In this document: one piece after another, positions 33,026 to 44,290 of the stretch
Layout of the letters: every line of letters begins with the position of its first letter
How positions within the stretch are numbered: the stretch's first letter is position 1
NCBI RefSeq assembly: GCF_042477335.2
Contig: NC_091249.1
Span: 51,196,001-51,260,000 of the forward strand
DNA from: Ovis canadensis
Taxonomy: Eukaryota > Chordata > Mammalia > Artiodactyla > Bovidae
DNA: 64,000 nucleotides
Direction of reading: 5' to 3'
Position numbers and translations under genes: made by a program
Notes under the pieces: model-generated
The model's input: only the letters and a program-made list of their open reading frames with translations
Told to the model about the DNA's origin: nothing
Database searches by the model: none

Positions 33026-33250
33026 GTTAAAGCCTTTCCTGGCTGCAGGATTAATGCCTTCACAAAGGAAAAAAAAGTTAAAAGTGCATCTTTCACTCAG
33101 AGTATACACTCTACTATCTCCAGTAATCAAGGCACCCACTTCAGGGGACAATCATACAAGCCTTAACAAAAACTTCACAAACTCCTTAAAACTATCACTG
33201 TTATGATCAACCTCAATCATCAGGCAAGGACAATAGAATGAAGATTAATT
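33026..33250 (+). pseudogene. Fossil retroviral pol fragment (integrase core)
   Basis: Frames on the plus strand show an endogenous retrovirus integrase relic. One frame has an AFPG-like segment from about 33030, then SSNQGTHFRGQ at about 33117-33149, matching the conserved core around the second catalytic acidic residue, with Asn in place of the usual Asp. After a frameshift the next conserved block follows (NYHC, then PQSSGK at about 33190-33222). Stops and the frameshift make it non-coding. The two blocks in correct order and spacing suggest a gamma-like (class I) ERV. No flanking LTR or env was recognised; the sequence from 32830 to 33025 may be an upstream part of the same relic. Confidence 0.72.
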
Positions 33251-33363
33251 ACAAGGGATTAAATAAACTGCTACATATGATTAAAATTTTCATGAGTTTT
33301 TGTCTGATACATTACTGGCTTCTAATCTTCATTTTCAGATATAAAGACGCTCTTCTCCTCAAG

Positions 33364-33640
33364 CTGCTGCTGCTGCTAAGTCGCTCCAGTCGTGTCCAAC
33401 TCTGTGCAACCCCATAGATGGCAGCCCACCAGGCTCCACCGTCCCTGGGATTCTCCAGGCAAGAACACTGGAGTAGGTTGCCATTTCCTTCTCCAATGCA
33501 TGAAAGTGAAAAGTGAAAGTGAAGTCTCTCAGTCGTGTCTGACTCCTAGCAACCTCATGGACTGTGGCCTACCAGGCTCCTCTGTCCAAGGGATTCTCCA
33601 GGCAAGAGTACTGGAGTGGGGTGCCATTGCCTTCTCCGTT
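33364..33640 (-). mobile_element. BOV-A2 SINE, antisense
   Basis: Reverse dimer beginning (GCT)n at 33364. It directly abuts a Bov-tA at its right end with no unique spacer. Confidence 0.92.
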
Positions 33641-33832
33641 GTTAACCGCTCAGTTGTGTCCAACTCTTTGCTACCCTCTAGACTATAGCCTGCCAGGCTC
33701 CTGTGTCCACGGGATTCTCCAGGCAAGAATACTGGAGTAGGTTGCTATTCCCTTCTTCAGGGGATCTTCCCAACCTGGGAATTGAACCCAGGTCTCCTGC
33801 ATTGTATGCAGGTTCTTTCCCTATGACCCTAT
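33641..33832 (-). mobile_element. Bov-tA SINE, antisense, head truncated
   Basis: Reverse BovA monomer followed by part of the tRNA-like head ('attgaacccaggtctcctgc'). The usual terminal 'ccaccagggaagccc' is missing, so it stops short of the promoter end. Confidence 0.85.
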
Positions 33833-33877
33833 GCAGCCAAATAAATAATCAAATATTTTTTTAAAAGGTTAAGATAG

Positions 33878-34080
33878 GGGAATTCTCTGGCAGTCTAGTG
33901 GTTAGGACTCCATGTTTCACTGCCAAGGGCCTGGGTTTGATCCTTAGTTGGGAAACTAAGATCCTCCAAGCCTCACAGAGCTGCCAAAATAAACAAAAAT
34001 GCATTATTTAATGGTTACAGTAGGAAATTTTATGTTCCGTGTATTTTACCACAATAAAAAAGTTGGAAGAAAAACAAAAA
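33878..34080 (+). mobile_element. Short CHR SINE followed by an L1 tail
   Basis: The CHR head 'gaattctctggcagtctagtgg' to 'cacagagctgccaaaataaac' covers about 33878-33992. A short L1 3' UTR end with 'attttaccacaataaaaaag' follows. Confidence 0.7.
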
Positions 34081-34141
34081 TTCATTGTCTTTGCCTCTGA
34101 ACATGCACACCTAATATATTCCTTATCTCTGTTAATGGATT

Positions 34142-37100
34142 TCAGTCAGTCAGTCAGTTCAGTCGTTCAGTCGTGTCCAACTCTTTGCAACCCCATGAAT
34201 CGCAGCACGCCAGGCCGCCTTGTCCATCACCAACTCCCGGAGTTCACTCAGATTCACGTCCATCGAGTCAGTGATGCCATCCAGCCATCTCATCCTCTGT
34301 CGTCCCCTTCTCCTGCTGCCCCCAATCCCTCCCACCATCAAAGTCTTTTCCAATGAGTCAGCTCTTTGCATGACGTGGCCAGAGTACTGGAGTTTCAGCT
34401 TTAGCATCAGTCCTTCCAAAGAAATCCCAGGGTTGATCTCCTTCAGAATGGACTGGTTGGATCTCCTTGCAGTCCAAGGGACTCTCAAGAGTCTTCTTCA
34501 ACACCACAGTTCAAAAGCATCAATTCTTCGGCGCTCAGCCTTCTTCACAGTCCAACTCTCACATCCATACATGACTACTGGAAAAACCATAGCCTTGGCT
34601 AGACGGACCTTTGTTGGCAAAGTAATGTCTCTGCTTTTGAATATGCTATCTAGGTTGGTCATAACTTTTCTTCCAAGGAGTAAGTGTCTTTTAATTTCAT
34701 GGCTGCAATCACCATCTGCAGTGATTTTGGAGCCCCAAAAAATAAAGTCTGACACTGTTTCCACTGTTTCTTCATCTATTTGCCATGAAGTGATGGGACC
34801 AGATGCCATGATCTTCGTTTTCTGAATGTTGAGCTTTAAGCCAACTTTTTCACTCTCCTCTTTCACTTTCATCAGGAGGCTTTTTAGTTCCTCTTCACTT
34901 TCTGCCATAAGGGTGGTGTCATCTGCATATCTGAGGTTATTGATATTTCTCCCAGCAAACTTGATTCCAGCTTGTGTTTCTTCCAGTCCAGCGTTTCTCA
35001 TGATGTACTCTGTATAGAAGCTAAATAAGCAGGGTGACAATATACAGCCTTGACGTACTCCTTTTCCTGTTTGGAACCGGTCTGTTGTTCCATGTCCAGT
35101 TCTAACTGTTGCTTCCTGACTTGCATACACATTTCTCAAGAGGCAGGTCAGGTGGTCTGGTATTCCCATCTCTCTCAGAATCTTCCACAGTTTATTGTGA
35201 TCCACACAGTCAAAGGCTTTGGCATAGTCAATAAAACAGAAATAGATCTTTTTCTGGAACTCTCTTGCTTTTTCCATGATCCAGCGGATGTTGGCAATTT
35301 GATCTCTGGTTCCTCTGCCTTTTCTAAAACCAGCTTGAACATCAGGAAGTTCACGGTTCACTTTCTGCTGAAGCCTGGCTTGGAGAATTTTGAGCATTAC
35401 TTTACTAGCATGAGAGATGAGTGCAAAATTGTGTGGTAGTTTGAGCATTCTTTGGCATTGCCTTTCTTTGGGATTGGAATGAAAACTGACCTTTTCCAGT
35501 CCTGTGGCCACTGCTGAGTTTTCCAAATTTGCTGGCATATTGAGTGCAGCACTTTTACAGCATCATCTTTCAGGATTTGAAATAGCTCAACTGGAATTCC
35601 ATCTCCTCCACTGGCTTTGTCCATAGTGATGCTGTCTAAGGCCCACTTGACTTCACATTCCAGGATGTCTGGCTCTAGGTGAGTGATCACATTATCGTGA
35701 TTATCTGGGTCATGAAGATCCTTTTTGTACAGTTCTTCTGTGTATTCTTGCCACCTCTTCTTAGTATCTTCTGCTTCTGTTAGGTCCATACCATTTCTGT
35801 CCTTTATCGAGCCCATCTTTGTATGAAATGTTCCCTTGGTGTCTCTAATTTTCTTGAAGAGATCTCTAGTCTTTCCCATTCTGTTGTTTTCCTCTATTTC
35901 TTTGCATTGATTGCTGAAGAAGGCTTTCTTATCCCTTCTTCCTATTCTTTGGAACTCTGCATTCAGATGCTTATATCTTTCCTCTTCTCCTTTGCTTTTC
36001 GCTTCTCTTCTTTTCACAGCTATTTGTAAGGCCTTCCCAGACAGCCATTTTGCTTTTTTGCATTTCTTTTCCATGGGGATGGTCTTGATCCCTGTCTCCT
36101 GTACAATGTCATGATCCTCATTCCATAGTTCATCAGGCACTCTATCTATAAGATCTAGGCCCTTAAATCTATTTCTCACTTCCGCTGTATAATCATAAGA
36201 GATTTGATTTAGGTCATACCTGAATGGTCTAGCGGTTTTCCCTACTTTCTTCAATTTGAGTCTGAATTTGGTAATAAGGAGTTCATGATCTGAGCCACAG
36301 TCAGCTCCTGGTCTTGTTTTTGTTGACTGTGTAGAGCTTCTCCATCTTTGGCTGCAAAGAATATAATCAATCTGATTTTGGTGTTGACCATCTGGTGATG
36401 TCCATGTGTAGAGTCTTCTCTTGTATTGTTGGAAGAGGGTGTTTGCTATGACCAGTGCATTTTCTTGGCAAAACTCTATTAGTCTTTGCCCTGCTTCATT
36501 CCGCATTTCAAGGCCAAATTTGCATGTTACTCCAGGTGTTTCTTGACTTCCTACTTTTGCATTCCAGTCCCCTATAATGAAAAGGACATCTTTTGTGGGT
36601 GTTAGTTATAAAAGGTCTTGTAGGTCTTCATAGAACCATTCAACTTCAGTTTCTTCAGCATTACTGGTTGGGGCATAGACTTGGATTATCATGATACTGA
36701 ATGGTTTGCCTTGGAGACAAACAGAGATCATTCTGTTATTTTTGAGATTGCCTCCAAGTACTGCATTTCGGACTCTTTTGTTGACCATGATGGCTACTCC
36801 ATTTCTTCTGAGGGATTCCTGCCCACAGTAGTAGATATAATGGTCATCTGAGTTAAATTCACCCATTCCAGTCCATTTTAGTTCGCTGATTCCTAGAATG
36901 TCGACGTTCACTCTTGCCATCTCTTGCCTTGATTCATGGACCTGACATTCCAGGTTCCTATGCAATATTGCTCTTTACAGCATCGGACCTTGCTTCTATC
37001 ACCAGTCACATTCACAGCTGAGTACTGTTTTTGCTTTGGCTCCATCCCTTCATTCTTTCTGGAGTTATTTCTCCACTGATCTCCAGTAGCATATTGGGCA

Positions 37101-37500
37101 CCTACTGACCTGGGGAGTTCCTCTTTCAGTATCCTATCATTTTGCCTTTTCATACTGTTCATGGGGTTGTCAAGGTAAGAATACTGAAGTGGTTTGCCAT
37201 TCCCTTCTCCAGTGGACCACATTCTGTCAGACCTCTCCACCATGACCCGCCTGTCTTGGGTTGCCCTGCGGGCATGGCTTGGTTTCATTGAGTTAGACAA
37301 GGCTGTGGTCCTAGTGTGATTAGATTGACTAGTTTTCTGTGAGTATGGTTTCATTGTGTCTGCCTTCTGATGCCCTCTTGCATGGGGTATCTCTTCACGG
37401 CTGCTCCAGCAAAGCGCAGCCGCTGCTCCTTACCTTGGATGAGGGGTATCTCCTCACCGCCACCCTTCCTGACCTTCAGCTTGGGGTGGTTCCTCTTACA
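34142..37500 (-). mobile_element. Near full-length BovB LINE, antisense
   Basis: The most complete BovB in the window. The 3' end at 34142 begins with reversed tandem (cagt)/(cagtt) repeats. The coding part covers endonuclease and reverse transcriptase, and the GC-rich 5' region ('caaagcgcagccgctgctcc' near 37410) extends at least to about 37500. A length of about 3.3 kb is close to that of the complete element. The 5' boundary is not fixed by a TSD. Confidence 0.92.
34160..36990 (-). pseudogene. BovB ORF: AP-endonuclease plus reverse transcriptase, disrupted
   Basis: Translated on the reverse strand. The endonuclease begins at GTWNVRSMNQGK (about 36975-36930). After a frameshift near 36925 it continues QEMARVNVDILGISELKW and QVYAPTSNAEETE to a stop (TAA) at 36606-36608, then GDWNAKVGSQE and later SDHELLITKFRLK. 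The polymerase has GDGIPVELFQILKDDA, IFIPIPKKGN-like, AGFRKGRGTRDQI, FIDYAKAFDCVDH, GVRQGCILSPCLF and the catalytic YADD at 34918-34929. A second frameshift lies near 35425. All catalytic RT blocks are readable, so it is recent, but the protein cannot be made as a single chain. Confidence 0.92.
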
Positions 37501-37651
37501 TACCATCTATTGTGCATATCCCCTCAAGCTAGAAGCCTCTTGGACCACCCTCCTGGGCACATTCCATAGGTCATGGACTCCTGAATTCAGAAAGACACTT
37601 TGATCCACCCCCTCCTTTGCCTCTGCGTTGGTTCAGGTCCCTCTCCTGTCA

Positions 37652-38217
37652 TGTTGTTGTTCAGTCACTAAGTCATGTCCGACTCTTTGCGACCCCATGG
37701 ACTGCAACATGTCAAGCTCCCCTGTCCTTCATCATCTCCTGAAGTTTGCTCAGATTCATGTCCATTTAGTCAGTGATGTTACCTAACCATCTCATTCTCT
37801 GTCACTCCTTTCTCCTTCTGCCCTTAAGGGTTTCCATTGATTTTCATTCTCTACAGCACTTGGTACTAGCTGACTTCTTTATCTCTTTCCAACTCTTTGC
37901 TACCCCATGGACTGCAGTATGCCAGGCTTCTCTGTCCTTCACTATCTCTCAGAGTTTGCTCAAACTCATGTCCATTGAGTCAGCAATGTCATCCAACCTC
38001 TGTTGTCCCCTCCTTCTTTTGCCTTCAATCTTTCCCAGCATCAGGGTCTTTTCTAATGAGTCGGCTCTTTGCATCAGGTGGCCCAAGTATTGGGGCTTCA
38101 GCTTCAGGATCAGTCCTTAATGAATAGTCAGGGTTGATTTCTTTTAGGATTGACCGATTTGATCTCCTTGCTGTCCCAGAGACTCTCAAGAGTCTTCTCC
38201 AGCACCACAGTTCACAC
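37652..38217 (-). mobile_element. Two partial BovB 3' ends, antisense
   Basis: A first fragment (37652 to about 37830) starts 'gttgttgttcagtcactaagtc'. A second (about 37878-38217) again starts near the 3' end ('ccaactctttgctaccccatgg') and reaches 'caagagtcttctccagcacc'. Repetition of the same BovB segment shows two separate copies. Confidence 0.85.
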
Positions 38218-38313
38218 CACTAAAAGAGTAATCAAATAATAATCAAATATCTAAATAGTTAAATACTAAAGAAAATAAAGACTAAAAAGTGGAATGATAA
38301 AAATCATTGTTCA

Positions 38314-38635
38314 GTGCTTCCCTAGTGGCTCAAGAGTAAAGAATCTGCCTGCCAATGCAGGAAACACAGATTTGATCCCTGGTCCAGGAAAATTCCACAT
38401 GCCTGGGGCAACTGGGCCAGTGTACCACAACTACTGAGCCCACATGCCCTGGAGCTTGTGCTCTTCAACAAGAGAAGCCGCCACAACGAGAACTTCGTGC
38501 ACTGCCAGGCTCCTCCTGGGCACATTCTGCGTGCCCTGCAACTAGAGTAGCTCCCACTCATTGCAACTAGAGAAAAGCCCCAGCAGCAGCAAAGACCCAG
38601 CACAGCCAAAAATAAATATATAAAAAAATTTTAAG
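38314..38635 (+). mobile_element. CHR-type SINE with 10-bp TSD
   Basis: Full-length sense copy between tcattgttca at 38304-38313 and 38636-38645. Its body has a non-standard middle around 38500-38530. Confidence 0.9.
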
Positions 38636-38645
38636 TCATTGTTCA

Positions 38646-39985
38646 ACACAAAAGGCCAAAAAAGAGAAAGAATGAAGGAACAAAGAACAGCTAGAACAAA
38701 ATAAACAGAAAAATAGTAGAAATAAACACACTACATCATAACAAAATTAAATGAAAATGAAGTAAAAACTCTAAATAAAAAATAAAGATTATCTGACTGG
38801 ATTTTAAAAATACAACTATATGCTATTTACAAGTGACACACTTTAAATATAAGCTCATCAAGGTTAAAAGCACACAAAAAAATACAAACAGAAGAAAGCT
38901 GGCTTAGCTAAATTATTATTGCACAAAATAGACTTTAAGGTAAGTTCACACTGATAAAAGTGTTTGTATAGCTGAAAATACAAGTTTCTAATCGCATCTT
39001 CAGAAATAAAATATACAAAACAAAAAATAACAGAACCAAAAAGTAGACAAACCCACAATCATTGTTGGAGACTCCAACACACACATTTCTCAGTAACTGA
39101 CAGAACTAGTAAAGTATGTAGGGATACAGAAGATCTGAACCTACTACATTGAAGTAATTGAATATTTATACAGCACTATACCCATCAACTGCAAAATACA
39201 TTCTTTTTTAAATACAAAGGAAATGTTCACCAAAGAGACCAATATGCTGGCCCATAAAACAAATCTTAAGAGACTTCAAAAAACTGAAGTCTTACACATT
39301 ATGTTCTCTGATCACAATAAATCAAATAATAAATTAACAACAAATCAAAAGAAGCCCCAAATATATGGAAATTAAGCAACTCATTTATACAAAGTTCAAG
39401 ATCAGGCAAAACTAATCCACAGAAACAGAGTTGAAGATAATTTTGGGGGGGTAAGATGAGACAGTGAGCATTCTGAGACTCTGAATGTTCTATATCTTAA
39501 TATAGGCAGTGGTTATACAGGTGTATTTATATATAAAATTCATTCAAGATTTGTATTTATACACTTTAAGTAAGTTGTATATAAAAATGTAAATTAGAGG
39601 GACTTCCCTGCTGGTTCAGTGGTTAGGAATCCACCTGCCAATGCAGGGGACACAGGTTGGATCCTTGATCTGAGAAGATTCCACATGCTGCAGGGCAACT
39701 AAGCATGTGAGACACAACTACTGAGCTTCTGTGCCACAGCTATTAAAGCTTGCATGCCCTACAGCCTGTGCTCCTCAGCAGGAGAAACCTCTGCCATGAG
39801 AAGTCCATACACCTCAACCAGAGGGTAGCCTCCATTTAAGGCAACTAGAGAAAGCCCGTGAAGAGCAGCAAAGACCCAGTGCAAGCAAAAAGGAATTAAT
39901 TAATTAATTTACAAGAAAATAAACCAATCACTGCTAATTTTTTTTAATGTAAATTAGAATAAAAGACACTGGGAATTCCCTGACA
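38646..39985 (+). mobile_element. Old L1 (L1M-like) fragment, split by a CHR SINE
   Basis: A-rich sense L1 with 'caactatatgctatttacaagtgacacactttaaatat' near 38813-38850 and 'cattatgttctctgatcacaataaa' near 39297. It is highly diverged and has no open frame of note. The CHR SINE at 39599-39945 interrupts it. Confidence 0.6.
39599..39945 (+). mobile_element. CHR-type SINE with 13-bp TSD
   Basis: Sense copy from 'gggacttccctgctggttc' to an (AATT)n-rich tail. The direct repeat aatgtaaattaga is at 39586-39598 and 39946-39958. Confidence 0.92.
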
Positions 39986-40082
39986 GTCCAGTGGTTAGAA
40001 CTCAGCATTCTGCCAAGGCCCAGGGTTCAATCCTTGGTCAGGGAACTAAGATCCCACAAACTATATGGTGCGGCCAAAAAAA
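39970..40082 (+). mobile_element. Short CHR-type SINE
   Basis: Head 'gggaattccctgacagtccag', box B-like 'gggttcaatccttggtcagg', end 'tatatggtgcggccaaaaaaag'. Its age relative to the neighbouring full-length CHR is unclear. Confidence 0.8.
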
Positions 40083-40142
40083 GAGCATATAAAGAAAAAA
40101 GACATTAAATTCCCTAGTACCTAAAAAATATCTAGTTTATGG

Positions 40143-40354
40143 TTGCATTCTAAGTCACTTCAGTTGTGTCTAACTCTTTGTGACCCCATGAACTGTGGCC
40201 CACCAGGTTCCTCTGGCCAAGGGATTCTCCAGGCAAGAATACTGGAGTGGGTTGCCATGCCCTCCTCCAGGGAAATCTTCCCTACCCAAGGATCAAACCT
40301 GTATTTCTTTATGTCTCCTGCATTGGCAAGCGGGCTCTTAACCCCTGGGAAGCC
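40143..40354 (-). mobile_element. Bov-tA SINE, antisense, with 13-bp TSD
   Basis: Reverse Bov-tA between atctagtttatgg (40130-40142) and atctagttcatgg (40355-40367), one mismatch. Its head carries a small insertion, 'tttctttatg', inside the box B region. Confidence 0.9.
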
Positions 40355-40620
40355 ATCTAGTTCATGGAGGATGCTTAATAAATGTTTAATGAATTTTAAA
40401 AAGAGGGAGAAATAAAGAATAGAATGAAAAGGTCTAACATACTTTTAATAGCATTTACACCAATTAGTTGGAAAGAGATAAAGAAGTCGGCTAGTACCAA
40501 GTGCTGTAGAGAATGAAAATCAATGGAAACCCTTATATTTTGCTGATGAGAATATACATTGATTCAATCACTTTAGAAAGCAATTAGGTGTTAGCTTATA
40601 AAGTATATCATTCACATACT

Positions 40621-42906
40621 CTCAGTTCAGTTCAGTTTAGTTGCTCATCATGGCCGACTCTTTGTGACCCCATGAATCACAGCACGCCAGGCTTCCCTGT
40701 CCATCGCCAACTCCCTGAGTTTACTCACGTCCATTGAGTCAGTGATGCCATCCAGCCATCTCATCCTCTGTCGTCCCCTTCTCCTCCTGCCCCCAATCCC
40801 TCCCAGCATCAGGGTCTTTTCCAATGAGTCAACTCTTCGCATGAGCTGGCCAAAGTTTCAGCTTTAGCATCAGTCCTTCCAATGAACACCCAGAACTGAT
40901 CTCCTTTAGGATTGACTAGTTGGATCTCCTTGCAGTCCAAGGGACTCTCAAGAGTCTTCTCCAACACCACAATTCAAAAGTATCAATTCTTTGGTGCTCA
41001 GCTTTCTTCACAGTCTAACTCTCACATCCATACATGACCACTGGAAAAACCATAGCTTTGACTAGATGGAACTTTGTTGGCAAAGTAATGTCTCTGCTTT
41101 TGAATATACTATCTAGGTTGGTCATAACTTTCCTTCCAAGGAGCAAGCATCTTTTTATTTCATGGCTGCAGTCACCATCTGCAGTGATTTTGGAGCCCCC
41201 CAAAATAAAGTCTGACACTGTTTCCACTGTTTCCCCATCTATTTGCCATGAAGTGATGGGACCAGATGCCATGATCTTCGTTTTCTGAATGTTGAGCTTT
41301 AAGCCAACTTTTTAACTCTCCTCTTTCACTTTCATCAAGAGGCTTTTTAGTTCCTCTTCACTTTCTTCCATGAAGGTGGTGTTATCTGCATATCTGAGGT
41401 TATTGATATTTCTCCTGGCAATCTTCATTTCAGCTTATGCTTCCTCCAGCCCAGCGTTTCTCATGATGTACTCTGCATAGAAGTTAAATAAGCAGGGTGA
41501 CAATATACAGCCTTGACATACTCCTTTTCCTATTTGGAACCAGTCTGTTGTTCCATGTCCAGTTCTAACTATTGCTTCCTGACATGCATACACATTTCTC
41601 AAGAGGCAAGGCAGACGGTCTGGTATTCCCATCTCATTCAGAATTTTCCACAGCTTATTGTGATCCACACAGTCAAAGGCTTTGGCATAGTCAATAAAGC
41701 AGAAATAGATGTTTTTCTGGAACTCTCTCGCTTTTTTCATGATCCAGCGGATGCTGGCAATTTGATCTGTTTCTATGATCCAGCGGATGCTGGCAATTTG
41801 ATCTCTGTTCCTCTGCCTTTTCTAAAACCAGCTTGAACATCAGGAAGTTCACGGTTCACGTATTGCTGAAGCCTGGCTTGGAGAATTTTCAGCATTAGTT
41901 TACTAGCGTGTGAGATGAGTGCAACTGTGTGGTAGTTTGAGCATTCTTTGACATTGCCTTTCTTTGGGATTGGAATGAAGGCTGACCTTTCCAGTCTTGT
42001 GGCCATTGCCAAGTTTTCCAAATTTGCTGGCATATTGAGTGCAGCACTTTCACAGCATCATCTTTCAGGATTTGAAATACCTCTACTGGAATGCCATCAC
42101 CTCCACTAGCTTTGTTTGTAATGATGCTTTCTAAGGCCCACTTGACTTCACATTCCAGGATGTCTGGCTCTAGGTGAGTGATCACATCACCGTGATTATC
42201 TGGGTCATGAAGATATTTTTTGTACAGTTCTGTGTATTCTTGCCACTTCTTAATATCTTCTGCTTCTGTTAGGTCCATACCATTTCTGTCCTTTATTGTG
42301 CCCATCTTTGCATGAAATGTTCCCTTGATATCTCTAATTTTCTTGAAGAGATCTCTAGTCTTTCCCATTCTGTTCTTTTCCTCTATTTCTTTGCATTGAT
42401 TGCTGAGGAATGCTTTTTTATCTCTCCTTGCTATTCTTTTGAACTCTACATTCGAATGGGAATATCTTTCCTTTTCTCCTTTGCTTTTCTCTTCTCTTCT
42501 TTTCACAGCTATTTGTAAGGTCTCCCCAGACAGCCATTTTGCTTTTTTGCATTTCTTTTTCTTGGGGATGGTCTTGATCTCTGTCTCCTGTACAATGTCA
42601 TGAACCTCTGCCCATAGTTCATCAGGCACTCTGTCTATCAGATCTAGTCCCTTAAATCTATTTCTCACTTCCACTGTATAATCCTAAGGGGTTTGATTTA
42701 GGTCATACCTGAATGTTCTAGCAGTTTTTCCTACTTTCTTCAACTTAAGTCTAAATTTGGCAATAAGGAGTACATGATCTGAGCCACAGTCAGCTCCCAG
42801 TCTTGTTTTTGCTGACTATATAGAGCTTCTCCATCTTTGGCTGCAAAGAATATAATCAATCTGATTTTGGTGTTGACCATCTGATGATGTCCATGTGTAG
42901 AGTCTT
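40621..42906 (-). mobile_element. BovB LINE, 2.3 kb, antisense
   Basis: 5'-truncated BovB with long reverse frames: the RT N-terminal part (41895-42674, DRVPDELWAEVHDIVQETE), fingers and palm (41435-42033, ERSAFIPIPKKGN, FIDYAKAFDCVDH, VCQGCILSPCLF) and the C-terminus (41015-41272). The frame is broken near 41735-41805 by a duplicated 30-base segment, and also at the YADD region. Confidence 0.93.
41739..41804. repeat. 30-bp tandem duplication within BovB
   Basis: The segment from atgatccagcgg to tttgatct at 41739-41768 recurs exactly at 41775-41804, separated by 6 bases. Other BovB copies here (for example 35277-35308) have one copy. Confidence 0.9.
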
Positions 42907-43440
42907 CTACCACCTGACAATTCAGCTCCTAGGTGTGGATCCTAAAACGCTCCTGCCCAAGTGCCCCCAAGGATTAATTATACGAATGTTAGTAGTAGCT
43001 CTGCTGAAAGCAAAAACTGGAAACATCTCAAATGTCTATCAATAGCAGAACAGATAAAGCAATTATGGTATATCCACACAATAAAGTATTGTCCCCAAGT
43101 GACTATGAATGAAACATAGTTGCTTGCAACAACATAGATATTAGAAATTTAATGTTGAATGAAAAAGGACAATCACGGTAAAAAATACAAACAGTATGAT
43201 ACCATGCTTATGAAGCTCAAATGCAAACAAAAAAATTAAATAATATGTTTTCTAAGCATATATGCAATTTGTTTAAAGCAAGGAAATTATAAATACAAAA
43301 TTCAAAATAACAGTTAGGAGGAGGCGGGGAAACAAAATAACATCCTGGTTCAGATTGGATGGTGACTTCATCAGTGTCTATTATATTTTCATTCTTTATA
43401 GTTTATATGTAATATTTTATATGTATTAAATATGATAACA

Positions 43441-44290
43441 AACTATTTGTAAATAAAGAAAAAGGCAGTAGAAAGTGTTATAGGAGCATGCAGAAAATTA
43501 GTTGTTTACTTCTTCCTGGAAGAGAGGAGACATTAAGGAGAATTTCATCTAGTAGGTGTGTCAGGAGCCCCCAGGTTCAGCGATTCACTAGAAGGCCTCA
43601 GAGGACTCAGTATATAACTGTACTCATAGCTATGATATATTATAGCCAAGAGACAAAAATAATCAGCAAAGGGAAAGGAGGCATGGGGAAAAGTCCAAGG
43701 AAACCAAGCATAAACATCCAAGAGTCCCTCCCCAGTAGAGTCACACAGGACATAATCAATTCCTCCAGCATGAAACTATAACCCCACTTGCGAGGTGCTG
43801 TCTACCAGAGAAACTTCCCTGAGCCTAGGAATCCGTGGCTTTTATCAGAGGTTAGTTGTGTAGGCACTCTGCCAAGCATGTACGAAAATTTCAGACTCCC
43901 AAAAGGAAAGCTGGTGTTTAGCATAAACCATATTGCTAGCACAGTTTAGGCTCCATGATCCACTGATATATGTTAGGGTAGTTAGAAACCCTCCTAAAAT
44001 CCAAATTCCCAGGTGCTAGCCAAAGGCCAACCTTGAAAGCAGGACTTTCAGAGAACAACAGTCTCAGACTTGCTACATTCACTTTTTTCTGCATAGTTAG
44101 TAATACTGCCGCTGATATTTGAGGTAAAACTTCAAGAAACATGTCAAATGGATAAAGTAATGTGGTGAAAGGGCATTAAAGCCAGTAGGAACAGTATATA
44201 CAAAGGTAAATAGGTATGAAAAGATGCCTTATTTGGGTAACAAACCACAGTGGGGAAGTCCTTTCAATTTGAGTGGAGCACAAAGTACAT
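43441..44290 (-). mobile_element. Probable LTR remnant, antisense (43556-44110)
   Basis: The sequence resembles a mammalian ERV long terminal repeat in reverse: 'gtcaggagcccccaggttcagcgattcac', 'ctatgatatattatagcc', 'gtcacacaggacataatcaattcctccagc', 'gtaggcactctgccaagcatgtac' and 'aaggccaaccttgaaagcagg'. Read on the minus strand it has a TATA-like gataaaag upstream of the likely start region. No internal viral genes adjoin it and the exact family is uncertain. The flanks are unassigned. Confidence 0.5.

Larger units (their letters stand above)
40400..43440 (+). mobile_element. Old L1 3' end carrying a BovB insertion
   Basis: Sense L1M-like sequence at about 40430-40620 ('ttatattttgctgatgagaatatac') resumes at 42907 ('acaattcagctcctagg', 'gcaaaaactggaaacatctc', 'tatggtatatccacacaataaag') and fades near 43440. 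The BovB at 40621-42906 lies between. Confidence 0.65.

Noticed and set aside
34498-36506. Long reverse-transcriptase open frames (346 and 369 codons) as possible host genes
   Set aside because: They are BovB LINE coding sequence with typical endonuclease and RT blocks, lesions, and several further copies in the same window.
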